Positions 34,328 to 43,960 are shown, counted from the stretch's first letter. The stretch: 64,000 nt of DNA from Viridibacillus arenosi (GCF_001955655.1 NZ_MSPW01000006.1:1-64000), one strand, 5' to 3'. The notes: generated from the letters alone by a model not told the origin. A program made the numbers and translations.

Positions 34328-35602
34328 GTGTCAATCCTGAGCTGGTGGCAAGATTGGTTACATAGTATCAAATCTTTTAATCGAAATATTAAGTTGTTCA
34401 TGGTTGGGAATATACTAATCCAAATAGGAATGGGCATATTCAGTGTAATGTACAATTTATATATTAAGGAATTAGGTATGAAGGAAGCTGTTAATGGAAA
34501 TGTTATTGCGATGACAGCGTTAGCAACAGCTATTATGCTAATTCCAGCTGGTCTCCTAAGTGATCGATTTGGACGTAAGTGGGCGCTTATTATCGGAACA
34601 GGATTAACAGCAATTACATTTTTCTATAGAAGCATTGTCACTGTTGAACAACCGATGCTTTGGTCAGCATTCGCTACAGGCATTGTGTGGGCTGTAGCTC
34701 AAGTTTCAGGGGTACCATTTTTAGCTGAAAACTCCAAGGCTTCAGAAAGAATGAAATTATTTAGTATTCACTTTTCAATCATGACAATTGCAGGTTTTAT
34801 TGGGAATTTACTTGGTGGAGTTGTAGCTGACTGCGCAAGTTTTCTTATGGAATTGTCTGCTGTTGAAGGAATTCGGGTATCGCTTTATAGTGGTGTCGCA
34901 TTCTTCGTCATTGGATTATTTCCATTGTTCCGCTTGAAGATGGAAAGTAAAGTTGTTATAGAATCAACATCTATTAATAAAAATATAGTAAAAGTATCAG
35001 AAAAAAGCGCGAGCTTCAAAGAAAATATAAGAATCATTGTACTATTTGGGATAGCTCAATTGATTATTGGTATAGGATCAGGGCTGGTCATTCCATATTT
35101 AAATTTGTATTTCGCTAATCGTTTTAATGCATCCAATACATACATAGGACTTATTTTAGCATTAGGATCAGCAATGACAGCTGTTGCAATGTTGATAGGA
35201 CCTGCATTAGTTAAACGTGTAGGTGAAGTTAGAGCTATTATCATATTTCAGTTTTTATCCATTCCATTTTTATTTTTAACTGCGTTTACAAATTCTTTAT
35301 TTGTAGCATCGATTGGTTTTTTATTCCGCCAAGCATTGATGAATGCAGCGAACCCGATCCAATCAGCCATTGCTATGGAAATTGTGCATGATAAATATAA
35401 AGGGTTAGGGAATTCAGTCAATCAGATGGTATTCCAAGTTGGCTGGGCATCAATGGGTCTGCCAGCTGCATTTTTTGTTACGAAGTTTGGGCATTATTGG
35501 GGATATGCTTATACCTTTACGATTACAGGCATATTGTATCTGATTGCTTCTACCTATTTTTATTTGGTGTTTGGACGCAAAAAAAAACTCTCAGTGGAAT
35601 GA
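34328..35602 (+). CDS. Major facilitator superfamily transporter
   Basis: 424 residues with 12 hydrophobic segments. The MFS loop 2-3 motif is seen as GLLSDRFGRKW near 79. A long cytosolic loop between halves (about 215-240) is polar. The GTG at 34328 is the only start before the first helix in this frame, and its binding site is weak, so a later start is possible. It probably exports a drug or metabolite, but the substrate is unknown. A strong terminator follows. Confidence 0.85.
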   Translation: MSILSWWQDWLHSIKSFNRNIKLFMVGNILIQIGMGIFSVMYNLYIKELGMKEAVNGNVIAMTALATAIMLIPAGLLSDRFGRKWALIIGTGLTAITFFYRSIVTVEQPMLWSAFATGIVWAVAQVSGVPFLAENSKASERMKLFSIHFSIMTIAGFIGNLLGGVVADCASFLMELSAVEGIRVSLYSGVAFFVIGLFPLFRLKMESKVVIESTSINKNIVKVSEKSASFKENIRIIVLFGIAQLIIGIGSGLVIPYLNLYFANRFNASNTYIGLILALGSAMTAVAMLIGPALVKRVGEVRAIIIFQFLSIPFLFLTAFTNSLFVASIGFLFRQALMNAANPIQSAIAMEIVHDKYKGLGNSVNQMVFQVGWASMGLPAAFFVTKFGHYWGYAYTFTITGILYLIASTYFYLVFGRKKKLSVE

Positions 35603-35620
35603 GGAAAACATAAGAATAAG

Positions 35621-35669
35621 AACATCTACTTGTTGTGCTTGATATAAAAACAACATGTAGGTGTTTTTT
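35621..35669 (+). terminator. Terminator after the MFS gene
   Basis: AACATCTACTTGTTGT / ACAACATGTAGGTGTT stem of 16 bp with two mismatches, followed by T. Confidence 0.85.
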
Positions 35670-35808
35670 ATAGTTCTTTCATTAATTTTTCTTTAATACA
35701 TCAATTACCATCGCCTTTCTAACATTCGAAAATTCAAATACGATGGCAAAACTGCTATTATAGAAATTAGTGTTTTTAAAAAGGGACCAATTTCGAAGAG
35801 AGGAAGAT

Positions 35809-38800
35809 ATGTTCATGGGACAAGTAGTAGCTAAAATTGAAACGGTGCGCACAAACCTAATCATGACAAACAAAGCACGTGAAGGAATTTTAGCATGGTC
35901 AAAAGATGAGCATGCTTTTTTTCATATTCAAAAATCGTTTTTAGTACATATTGAAAGAATGAGTAATTCTGCACAAGGAGAGACAGCGATTACAATCTAT
36001 TTTGACAATGTAGCCAACACGAACCTTGCCGAAAAGCTAGATAGTCAAGTTGTAGTGATGAATTGTATTGTGAAATATGAAGGACTACTGGCAACTAATT
36101 TCCGTGTTATCAGTTCAAGAGTCCCTGTTCGTACAAATAGAAGATTTGCAACACAGTTAGAGTTCGTGACAGCCCCTAAGAATACCGTAGGATTACCAAT
36201 TGAACTCCATTCTAAAATTCGCCAGTTGCCAATAGCAGAAGAACGTTCAGAATATGTTAGAAAACGTATTTCTAGCTGGGAAGGTTATTTGAAAATACAA
36301 GAGCGTGATGCCACGATTGAGGATATGACAGCATCATTCTCAAAGCTTTCGGTCAATGAAGACTTCAGTCGAATGACATTAAATTGTAGTGGTTTAAAGG
36401 ATAATGAATGGAATAAAGCTAAAGGATTAAGTGCGAAATTTAAAGGCTCTCGAGATGAACTTGGTGAAGTATTGAAAGTGAATCGCGCGAATAGAACAGT
36501 AGAAATTGAGCTACGTCCATATATAAGGGAGCAACTGCGCAAAAATCAGCTAAAACCAAAAACAAAGGAAGTCATCTTTAGTAATTTTGCTACTTTAAGT
36601 CAGATTCGTAGACTACGTAGAGGGTTTGCAGATTTAGAAAAAGGATTAGCTGCAAATGCCAATCTAGAAAAGATTTTATTTGAAGATCGACCTCGTATTC
36701 AAGCACCGAAGAAGCGAGCTAAACTAGAGTTTCATAACCGGTTAAATGAATTTCAACAAGAAGCTGTGATTGGAGCAATGTCAGCTGAAGATTTATTTGT
36801 TATTCAAGGTCCACCAGGAACTGGTAAAACAACGGTTATCTCAGAAATATGCCAGCAAAATGCGAAGGCAGGTTTGCGTACATTAGTAGCTTCTCAGTCT
36901 AACTTAGCTGTTGATAATGCATTAAGTCGACTGCTTTCAAATAAAGACATTCGCATTTTACGCTTTGGTCGAACAGAAAGTATTGAAGAAGAAGGCAAAA
37001 AATTTATTGAAGAAAATGTGGCTGAGTATTGGAGAGAGCAAACGTTACAAGATATCGAGCAGGAGCTAACGTTGCATGCTAGTCAAGAATCGGAGCTTAC
37101 TGCAACATTAGAGAAATGTGAGGAAGAACTTCAAAAATTCAAAGCCCAGCTAATATTTATAAAGGAAAAAATAGTAGAACAACAACAGGCAAAACTCGAT
37201 TATGAAGTAATAACTAACGAAATTCAAAAACTAAAAAAAATGTTGGGTATTTATAGAAGAGAACTTCGGGACCTTGAAGAACATTTTGGAGAAGTAGCAA
37301 ATAAATATGAGCATGTTTTATTGAAGGTAGAGGAGTTAGAGCGTTTCATTGAAGCAAATGAATCCAGTGAAAAATTACTTGAGCGAACTAATCGATTAGC
37401 GGATGAAATAGGGCTTACTAGAAATCAATTGCTTTATCGTCAAGCTGAAGAAGAATTGAATGCAGTTAACGAAGAGTTAAACAATTCTCGTAAAGAATAC
37501 ATGACTTGGCAAAAAAACATTTTAGAACTACATCAATTGCAACATGAGTTGAAAGACTTTACTAAAGTTGATGAACTCACTGATTTTATGCAACAGTACG
37601 ACATTCCAATGGGTTTTATCATTGAACGCCAGATTAATGCATTAGAGAAAATTAAAAATCAAATGGTAAGTTATCATGATTGGATGGCTGTAAATAATAA
37701 GTTGAAAGCAGCGATTGACTATGTAGAGAAGCAAATGGGGCAAGCTTCTCAAATTATTTTGCAACAAGTTAACGCACGTCCAGAAGATAGCTATTCATCC
37801 TATTCGATTCGAGAAGTGCATGAAGCGATAGATTATATGAAGCAATTTTTAATAACACAAAAAGTTGTTAACCCTGTACAGTTAAAACCGCATTTAGAAA
37901 GACTTTATTTAAGAAGAAAGTTTGTATGGGAACAAGGTACAATTCTACAACAACTAAAACAAGAAGCAGTCAGATTATTTGAGATGATCAAGCGAGAAGT
38001 GATTAAACAAACAACTGAAGTATTAGCTAACGCACAGCAAAAGAAAAGTACTTTAACGAATAAAGGGATGCTACTAAAAGATAAGCAAACTCAGCTCCAA
38101 AAAAGATATGAACAATTAAAGTTAAGTTTGTCTGATGTACCTATCTCTAGCCATTCAGAGCAACTAACAGCAATATTACACAAGTTAGAAATAGAGGAGC
38201 AGCATGTTAAATCAACCTACCAAGCAGTTTTACAAACCATCCCTCAATTAGAGCAAATGCAGCAACAGCACCAAAAGTTAATGGAAGAAAGAACTTCTTT
38301 AGCTAGTGACATTGAAGAAAAGAAACTAGCAATTCAAGAGATTAATTCACAAGGCTTACAGCAGGAAAAGGATTTAAAAGCTTTGGAAGAAATCCTGGAT
38401 CAAGATTATGAAGACCAACAATTACAAGCAGACTATGCTATTAAAAAGCTTACAGAGAAAAAAACAAAACTCCAGCATAACAAAGCACAGCTACCTATTA
38501 AACAAGCGCTACAAAAACAATGGTATACATTACTACAAGAAGCCAATGAACATGATTTAGATGAAATTCGAAAAATGTATGTACGACATGCCAATGTTAT
38601 TGGGACAACATGTGTAGCTTCAGCTCGAAAAGAATTCATGGATAATTATCCAACATTTGATGTCGTTATTATCGATGAGGTGTCTAAAGCAACACCACCA
38701 GAATTGTTGCTGCCAATGTTAAAAGGGAAAAAAATTATTCTCGTAGGAGATCATCATCAGCTACCGCCATTAGTTGGAGACGATACATTAGAGGAAACGT

Positions 38801-39624
38801 TAAAAGCGATTATCGAAGAAAGTGACGCACTAGAAGAAAGTGCTGAACTAAAAAAATTATTAAAAGAGTCTTTATTCGAACGCCTTTTCAAAAACCTCCC
38901 TAGAGATAATAAACAAATGCTAGCGATACAATATCGTATGCACGAGGATATAATGAAGACAATCACCCCTTTTTATGAAAATGAAGATGACCAACTGCAA
39001 TGTGGTCTAATCAATTCAGATACCGTTCGAGATCATTTCCTAGAGGGGCATTATGTAAAACGGTCTGATCACTTATTATGGCTAGATATGCCAAATGAAA
39101 AGCCTTATTTTGAAGAACAAATGAAAAATGGTAAAAGTCGTTTCAATCAAGGTGAATTAGATACAATTCGCCATATGCTATTAGATTTAGACCATGCAAC
39201 TGAAATGGCTAAAGCGGCAGGGAAAATAAAACAAGATGAACGCAAAAGCATAGGTGTTATAAGTTTTTACGGGGAGCAAGTTAAGAAAATTGACCGCCTT
39301 ATTCAGCAAGAGCTAAATCTACAACATTTACATCTACGCACCGGTACTGTTGATAAGTTCCAAGGGATGGAAATGGACGTTATTATCGTAAGTATGGTTC
39401 GTAATACGCAACATAAAGGTGGAGATATCGGTTTCGCCAATGATTATCGTCGATTAAATGTAGCGCTATCGCGTGCGAGGGAGCTACTTATTCTTGTAGG
39501 TAGTACAGAAATGTTTACACAAAGAGCGAAGCAGAAAAATGCGCGAGAAATGTATAGTCAATTATTAATAACAGTGAGAGAACAAAATGGCCTCCGTGAC
39601 CAAGACGGCAATGTAAAACAGTAA
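35809..39624 (+). CDS. Large SF1 (DNA2/NAM7-type) helicase with 500-residue coiled coil
   Basis: 1,271 residues from the ATG at 35809 behind GAGGAAG. The N-terminal third (1-325) is unassigned. The helicase core is split: motif I GPPGTGKTT near 334, then about 500 residues of Glu/Gln/Lys-rich coiled coil (about 415-915), then motif II VVIIDEVSKATPPE near 952, motif III GDHHQLPPL near 980, QYRMHED near 1041, VDKFQGMEMDVIIVS near 1181 and NVALSRARE near 1218. The core is of the Upf1-like SF1B kind (AAA_11/AAA_12). It is followed after 20 bases by a winged-helix gene. Target (DNA or RNA) and role are unknown. Confidence 0.85.
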   Translation: MFMGQVVAKIETVRTNLIMTNKAREGILAWSKDEHAFFHIQKSFLVHIERMSNSAQGETAITIYFDNVANTNLAEKLDSQVVVMNCIVKYEGLLATNFRVISSRVPVRTNRRFATQLEFVTAPKNTVGLPIELHSKIRQLPIAEERSEYVRKRISSWEGYLKIQERDATIEDMTASFSKLSVNEDFSRMTLNCSGLKDNEWNKAKGLSAKFKGSRDELGEVLKVNRANRTVEIELRPYIREQLRKNQLKPKTKEVIFSNFATLSQIRRLRRGFADLEKGLAANANLEKILFEDRPRIQAPKKRAKLEFHNRLNEFQQEAVIGAMSAEDLFVIQGPPGTGKTTVISEICQQNAKAGLRTLVASQSNLAVDNALSRLLSNKDIRILRFGRTESIEEEGKKFIEENVAEYWREQTLQDIEQELTLHASQESELTATLEKCEEELQKFKAQLIFIKEKIVEQQQAKLDYEVITNEIQKLKKMLGIYRRELRDLEEHFGEVANKYEHVLLKVEELERFIEANESSEKLLERTNRLADEIGLTRNQLLYRQAEEELNAVNEELNNSRKEYMTWQKNILELHQLQHELKDFTKVDELTDFMQQYDIPMGFIIERQINALEKIKNQMVSYHDWMAVNNKLKAAIDYVEKQMGQASQIILQQVNARPEDSYSSYSIREVHEAIDYMKQFLITQKVVNPVQLKPHLERLYLRRKFVWEQGTILQQLKQEAVRLFEMIKREVIKQTTEVLANAQQKKSTLTNKGMLLKDKQTQLQKRYEQLKLSLSDVPISSHSEQLTAILHKLEIEEQHVKSTYQAVLQTIPQLEQMQQQHQKLMEERTSLASDIEEKKLAIQEINSQGLQQEKDLKALEEILDQDYEDQQLQADYAIKKLTEKKTKLQHNKAQLPIKQALQKQWYTLLQEANEHDLDEIRKMYVRHANVIGTTCVASARKEFMDNYPTFDVVIIDEVSKATPPELLLPMLKGKKIILVGDHHQLPPLVGDDTLEETLKAIIEESDALEESAELKKLLKESLFERLFKNLPRDNKQMLAIQYRMHEDIMKTITPFYENEDDQLQCGLINSDTVRDHFLEGHYVKRSDHLLWLDMPNEKPYFEEQMKNGKSRFNQGELDTIRHMLLDLDHATEMAKAAGKIKQDERKSIGVISFYGEQVKKIDRLIQQELNLQHLHLRTGTVDKFQGMEMDVIIVSMVRNTQHKGGDIGFANDYRRLNVALSRARELLILVGSTEMFTQRAKQKNAREMYSQLLITVREQNGLRDQDGNVKQ

Positions 39625-39644
39625 AGTGGAAAGGAGAGCCAAGT

Positions 39645-40406
39645 ATGAAAGCGTTAGAAAAACGATTGAAAAGAGAAGTTTTACAAAATGGCAAAGTAGA
39701 GATTTTAAAAACCTCAATCTGGTGCGTGCCAGTGCAATCAATTGATGTCACTTATCAACCAGTAAAGCGATTGAAGATGGATATATTGATGAAAATGATG
39801 CTACTCACTTTCCAACAAGCTGAAATTTCAAATGCTAGCGAATTGGGTGAATTACTATTAGTAGAGGATCTCTTCATTCAAGACCTTCTCATAAATTTAA
39901 CGAAAACAGGGCTAATTGAAAGAGGAGAGAAATACTATCATTTAACATCTAAAGGTAAAATCCAACTTGAAAATGGCGTGTTTGAAGAAGAGCAAGAAAT
40001 AGAAACACAGCAGTTGCTTTACAGTGCTTGCCACGAAGCATTCTTGCCTGCGGAAATTGATCAGATGGATGAGTATGACGAGTTACCAGATCTGTTTCGT
40101 TATGCTTTAGAGGAACCAGAGGAGACATTAAAGTTTGTAGAGGAAGAGTTAATAGAAGTTCTGCAAAATAGCCGTACATCTGAAGACGAAGGTGAAGAAC
40201 AAACAGTCATTACTGATATCTTATCAAAAGAAGCACGCCAGATTAATGATGTGCCTTGTCTTGAATATATCTTATACAACCGTGAACAGGACCTTCTTTT
40301 TGTTCGAGTATGGAATACATTATTATCTCAATGGGATGATAAGTTGGAGAAGCTACTAGTTGAAAAAGAAGTTGTTATGTGGCGAGAAGAGTATTTGAAA
40401 GTTTAG
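39645..40406 (+). CDS. Winged-helix protein paired with the large helicase
   Basis: 253 residues. A likely winged helix lies at about 45-110 (ILMKMMLLTFQQAEISNASE, then LTKTGLIERGEKYYHLTSKG), a shape common in MarR/PadR-type DNA-binding proteins. The rest is very acidic (EEPEETLKFVEEELIEVL) without known motifs. No membrane segment. It starts behind AAAGGAGAG 20 bases after the helicase, and one terminator follows, so the two are an operon. It could bind nucleic acid for the helicase or regulate the pair. Confidence 0.7.
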   Translation: MKALEKRLKREVLQNGKVEILKTSIWCVPVQSIDVTYQPVKRLKMDILMKMMLLTFQQAEISNASELGELLLVEDLFIQDLLINLTKTGLIERGEKYYHLTSKGKIQLENGVFEEEQEIETQQLLYSACHEAFLPAEIDQMDEYDELPDLFRYALEEPEETLKFVEEELIEVLQNSRTSEDEGEEQTVITDILSKEARQINDVPCLEYILYNREQDLLFVRVWNTLLSQWDDKLEKLLVEKEVVMWREEYLKV

Positions 40407-40424
40407 TTACAAGTTAGCCTTATT

Positions 40425-40482
40425 AAAGGCATTATTATTTGGGGCTCCTTGGAGGAGTTCTCTATTAATAATGCTTTTTTTT
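40425..40482 (+). terminator. Terminator of the helicase/winged-helix operon
   Basis: AAAGGCATTATTA...TAATAATGC outer stem with an inner GGCTCC/GGAG hairpin, followed by eight T. Confidence 0.85.
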
Positions 40483-40626
40483 GTGGCATAAATATTTAAT
40501 TGTAGTTAAGTAATCGATGATTTTATTAGCCTATTTAAATATCAATAAATTAAATGAAATATTTACCTTTTATGTACTTTGGTGGAGAATTAAGGAAGGC
40601 TATTCAATGAACTGGGGGTTATATTT

Positions 40627-41253
40627 ATGAAACAGATACTATTAGTATTAGCTGCTTGTTTGTCTGTTTTTGTATTAACGGGGTGTAGTGAGAAAGTAGA
40701 TAAAGAATTAAGCGAGAACTATATTCAACATTTAGAGCTCTCAAAACGTGAAAAAAGTTTAATTCAAGCCGTCACTGGTGATGGTGATAATCCAACATTT
40801 ATACATGAATTTAAAGTTGATGAGAAGTGGAAGTCAGTAAAATTATGGGTAGAGAAATATGAATATGGTCAACTAAAAGAAAAGGATGCAGTAGCTATTA
40901 GCGTGGGAATTGAAGAAAAAGGGAAGTTTGTCGTAAGTTTCAGGAGACTTCCAAATGGAAAACCTAACGCCATTGTTAGAGTCTCTCTAATAGATGATAA
41001 AGCGATTTATTCTAGTGAAGGTAATATCAAACTGCCAAAAACAGGCTCTTCTGGTTCAGCAAATATTGTTTCAGAAAAAGTAAAGGTAGGGCAAGATATG
41101 GTGTTAGCACAAGTGATTTATTCTAAGCAAGATCAAAATATTTCTATTGGTGATTGGAATTTATATAATAATCCTAATGAATTAGCAGAAAAAACGTCAA
41201 AGTATCCTGCTGTCTATTTTGTACTCTGCTCATTTTCTGAAAAAAATATGTAG
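40627..41253 (+). CDS. Lipoprotein of unknown function
   Basis: 208 residues. Signal MKQILLVLAACLSVFVLTGC with lipobox LTGC and lipidated Cys20. The mature part is mixed alpha/beta with many Lys and Glu and no motif I recognise. The start ATG follows CTGGGGGTTATATTT. It stands alone, with a palindromic repeat cluster directly after it. Confidence 0.75.
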   Translation: MKQILLVLAACLSVFVLTGCSEKVDKELSENYIQHLELSKREKSLIQAVTGDGDNPTFIHEFKVDEKWKSVKLWVEKYEYGQLKEKDAVAISVGIEEKGKFVVSFRRLPNGKPNAIVRVSLIDDKAIYSSEGNIKLPKTGSSGSANIVSEKVKVGQDMVLAQVIYSKQDQNISIGDWNLYNNPNELAEKTSKYPAVYFVLCSFSEKNM

Positions 41254-41338
41254 GAGAAATTAGTCTGAGGTCAGTTTGGATTTTGTCATTTTGCTCTGCG
41301 TAGTATCGATTTTTCTTATTTAAATAGATATGAGAAGT

Positions 41339-41384
41339 AACGACCTCGCAGCTGAACGAGCGCCTGAAGCATTTAGTTAGATAT
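41339..41384. repeat. Partial copy of the palindromic element (right arm)
   Basis: Right arm AACGACCTCGCAGCTGAACG and following bases, identical for about 55 bases to 41,463 onward (period 124). It looks like the leftover of a tandem duplication of copy B. Confidence 0.85.
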
Positions 41385-41497
41385 CCAGCTTCAGGCGCTA
41401 GCGGCTCGGGTCGTTTCAGTCGGGCGATCAAAGTCAAAGAGCGACTTTGGCTTCCGCCTTCCAACGACCTCGCAGCTGAACGAGCGCCTGAAGCATT
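41385..41497. repeat. Dispersed palindromic element, copy B
   Basis: Left arm 41388-41415 (GCTTCAGGCGCTAGCGGCTC, then GGGTCGTT) and right arm 41463-41494 (AACGACCTCG...CGCCTGAAGC) are imperfect inverted copies. The inner hairpin is CAAAGTC (41429-41435) / GACTTTG (41443-41449). Same family as copies A (27,213) and D (60,888). Confidence 0.88.
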
Positions 41498-41501
41498 TAG
41501 T

Positions 41502-41690
41502 TAGATATCCAGCTTCAGCGGCCAGCCCTTCGAGGTCACTTCAGTCTCTCGGTCAAAAGTTAAAGTGATGCTTTTGATTCGAGCCTTCCAGTGCTTGTCA
41601 GGGGCCAACAGGAAGTTGGTTATGTAGCCGTTGCCACAGGACGTGGCGAACTTAGGCTATCTTCCATTAAACGGGCCGCTTCAGCATTTA
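41502..41690. repeat. Longer variant of the palindromic element, copy C
   Basis: Same ends as the others (ATCCAGCTTCAGCGGCC at the left, GGGCCGCTTCAGCATTTA at the right), but a different body. It has an inner palindrome around AAGTGATGCTTTTGATTCG and an extra module of about 60 bases (AACAGGAAGTTGGTTATGTA, CCGTTGCCACAGGACGTGGC). Its right end abuts the stop codon of yheE. Confidence 0.75.
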
Positions 41691-41691
41691 A

Positions 41692-41895
41692 TTAGTCATA
41701 TACATGATAAAGCATTAGTTCATGGATCATTTTTTTTACGGTTTCTTCATTTGGTGGTATTGACCCGGACCAGATGATGGAGCCGTCTTTTTTATATTCG
41801 CCTTCGTATCGTTGATGCTTGTAGAAGAAGGCGATTTGCCAGCCTGGTAATTTTGTATTTTCGAACAAAGGTTTGAAACTGAAATGTTGAATCAT
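41692..41895 (-). CDS. yheE: YheE-family protein
   Basis: 67 residues from the ATG at 41895, seven bases after AAGGGGT. A methionine six codons upstream has no site. It matches the compact YheE family (PLFENTKLPGWQIAFFYKHQ, then RYEGEYKKDGSIIWSG). Function unknown. Conserved in Bacillales next to yheB/yheA, as here. Confidence 0.85.
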   Translation of the reverse strand: MIQHFSFKPLFENTKLPGWQIAFFYKHQRYEGEYKKDGSIIWSGSIPPNEETVKKMIHELMLYHVYD

Positions 41896-41965
41896 ATGTA
41901 TACCCCTTTTCATAGTGCCGGTCCCGTTCGCATATAGTGTGAAAAAGCGTATAGGAGATGGCGGT

Positions 41966-42355
41966 ATGTTTGAAGAACAGCTAAAGAAAGCGATTCAAGA
42001 TAAATATCAGATGTATTTTTGGTACAAATCGATGCTTGGGCTGACGAAGGATCCTACATGGAAATCTTATATCGAGCATGCAATAACAGACGAGAAATGT
42101 CATTATGAGATGTTCCAACAACTTTATTATATGATGACTGGAGAATATGTACAAAATTTAACGAAAAGACCACCATGCAAAAATCTTAAGGCTTGTGCGA
42201 AAGAGGCTATCGGTGAAGAACTTGAGGCGACGGATTTATATAAAGAAATGTTCTTAAATACTCCACTTCAACAAGGGCAATACCCATTCTTTATTGCTAT
42301 GCAAGATGATATGGAACATGCAATACGCTTTTCAACAATTTACAATTCCCTATAA
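41966..42355 (+). CDS. Ferritin-like (rubrerythrin-type) domain protein
   Basis: 129 residues from the ATG at 41966 behind ATAGGAGATGG. Four-helix protein with metal-ligand style spacing: ITDEKCHYEMFQQ near 39 and AIGEELEATDLYKEMF near 78, then MQDDMEHAIRF near 112. It is a ferritin-like fold that may bind a di-iron centre. In B. subtilis the corresponding position holds the spore coat-associated yheC/yheD genes, so a spore or oxidative-stress role is possible but unproved. Confidence 0.75.
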   Translation: MFEEQLKKAIQDKYQMYFWYKSMLGLTKDPTWKSYIEHAITDEKCHYEMFQQLYYMMTGEYVQNLTKRPPCKNLKACAKEAIGEELEATDLYKEMFLNTPLQQGQYPFFIAMQDDMEHAIRFSTIYNSL

Positions 42356-42451
42356 ATTGAATGAAATCCCTAACTTCAATAGCTATTAATTCTCACCTAC
42401 TTGACTGTCTGTTATAATGTAGGAGAGTTTTTGAAGAAATGGGTGAAGAAT

Positions 42452-43594
42452 ATGGGTGTGTTCGTAACAATACTATTCATGGCTGTCATTGGAGCAGTTA
42501 TTGGTGGATTTACGAATCATTTAGCGATTAAAATGCTCTTTAGACCTTATAAAGCAATTTATATTGGTTCTTGGCGTGTACCATTTACACCAGGTTTAAT
42601 TCCAAAACGCCGAGATGATTTAGCAAAACAACTAGGAAAAACAGTAGTGAATTATTTACTCACACCTGAGACATTCCGTAAAAAGTTCTTTTCAAATGAT
42701 ATTCGATTGAAAATTGAACAATGGTTAAATGAAAAAATAGAAACAACTTTGTTTACAGACGATAAAACAATCAATGACTGGCTGAAGCAAGCGGGTGTTG
42801 AAAACATCCACTTAGCGATTGAAGAAAAAGTTGATGCTTTAATCATTGATCAAGTAGATAAAGTACAAAATGTCCTATCTACAAAAACGGTTCGCGAGCT
42901 TTTACCTGAAAGATGGCAAGATAAGGCGAATACGAAAATTCCAGATATCGCTCGCTATATTTTAAATAAAGGCGATGTTTATTTTGAATCAGAAGAAGGC
43001 AATCAAACGATTAAACGATTAATTGATGATTTCCTTGATACAAAAGGAACGCTTGGTGGTATGATTCAAATGTTCTTAGGCGATTCTTCATCAATAGTTA
43101 ACAAAGCTCAAAAAGAAATTAAAAAATTTCTTAATGCAGATGGCACATTTGTGCTCGTTTCGAATATGTTAACGAATGAATGGGTTAAATTACAAGATCA
43201 AACGGTTACTCAACTAGTTGGCGATTTAGATTTTAATTCGACAACAAAAGCGGTTCAAAACTATGTGAAGAATGAATTGAGAATTGAAAATCGTTTAGAC
43301 CAGCCAATTGTACATTATTGGGCACATGGTGCTGAGTGGATGCAACAAAATGTTGTACCACAGGTAGTTGACAATGCTTTTGTACAAGCAGAAGCGAAAC
43401 TGGAAGATGTCTTAAAACGATTAAATTTAGAAGAAGTAGTACGTGAACAAGTAGATACATTCCCTGTTGAAGTACTTGAAGATTTAGTACTGGGCATTTC
43501 AAAAAAAGAATTTAAAATGATTACAGTATTAGGTTTCGTTCTTGGTGGTATTATTGGTGTTATTCAAGGGATTATTATGACGCTGATTAATTAA
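42452..43594 (+). CDS. yheB: DUF445 membrane protein YheB
   Basis: 380 residues from the ATG at 42452. A membrane helix at each end (VTILFMAVIGAVIGGFTNHL and VLGFVLGGIIGVIQGII) encloses a long cytosolic or external helical body. The N-terminal AIKMLFRPYKAIYIG and FTPGLIPKRRDDLAKQLG are the DUF445 signature. Function unknown. It is 21 bases upstream of yheA. An extended -10 (TGTTATAAT at 42,410-42,418) precedes it. Confidence 0.9.
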   Translation: MGVFVTILFMAVIGAVIGGFTNHLAIKMLFRPYKAIYIGSWRVPFTPGLIPKRRDDLAKQLGKTVVNYLLTPETFRKKFFSNDIRLKIEQWLNEKIETTLFTDDKTINDWLKQAGVENIHLAIEEKVDALIIDQVDKVQNVLSTKTVRELLPERWQDKANTKIPDIARYILNKGDVYFESEEGNQTIKRLIDDFLDTKGTLGGMIQMFLGDSSSIVNKAQKEIKKFLNADGTFVLVSNMLTNEWVKLQDQTVTQLVGDLDFNSTTKAVQNYVKNELRIENRLDQPIVHYWAHGAEWMQQNVVPQVVDNAFVQAEAKLEDVLKRLNLEEVVREQVDTFPVEVLEDLVLGISKKEFKMITVLGFVLGGIIGVIQGIIMTLIN

Positions 43595-43615
43595 AATTGA
43601 AAGTAGGGTATCAAA

Positions 43616-43960
43616 ATGATTAATATTTATAATGACATTAACAAATTAGAAGCAACATTCCGCCAAACGGCAGAATTTGACACATTAAAAGCTGCTGTTG
43701 AAGAAGTGAAAAACGATTCAGAGGCACTGACGTTGTTTCAAAACTTCCGTAAAGTCCAATTGAATTTACAAGAAAAACAAGCAAAAGGTGAACAAATCCA
43801 AGAAGATGAATTAACTTATGCTGGAAAAACTGCTCAACTTGCTCAACAAAATAGTAAGATAGAAAAAATGCTTCAAGCCGAAATGGCTCTAAGTGGTTTA
43901 ATTGAAGAAGTAAATCGTATTCTAATTAAACCAGTTCAAGAACTATACGCTGAAATCTAA
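43616..43960 (+). CDS. yheA: YheA (YlbF/YmcA family) protein
   Basis: 114 residues, almost entirely helical. The Com_YlbF family includes YmcA/YlbF of the RNase Y-associated Y-complex; YheA is the less studied paralogue. Recognisable core: FDTLKAAVEEVKNDSEALTL and the C-terminal EVNRILIKPVQELY. Co-transcribed with yheB and ended by a terminator. Confidence 0.9.
   Translation: MINIYNDINKLEATFRQTAEFDTLKAAVEEVKNDSEALTLFQNFRKVQLNLQEKQAKGEQIQEDELTYAGKTAQLAQQNSKIEKMLQAEMALSGLIEEVNRILIKPVQELYAEI

Noticed and set aside
41174-41464. 96-codon minus-strand frame rich in Arg/Pro across the palindromic repeats
   Set aside because: It reads through the repeat element and the 3' end of a lipoprotein gene, with no start signal. 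Such frames recur wherever the element occurs.
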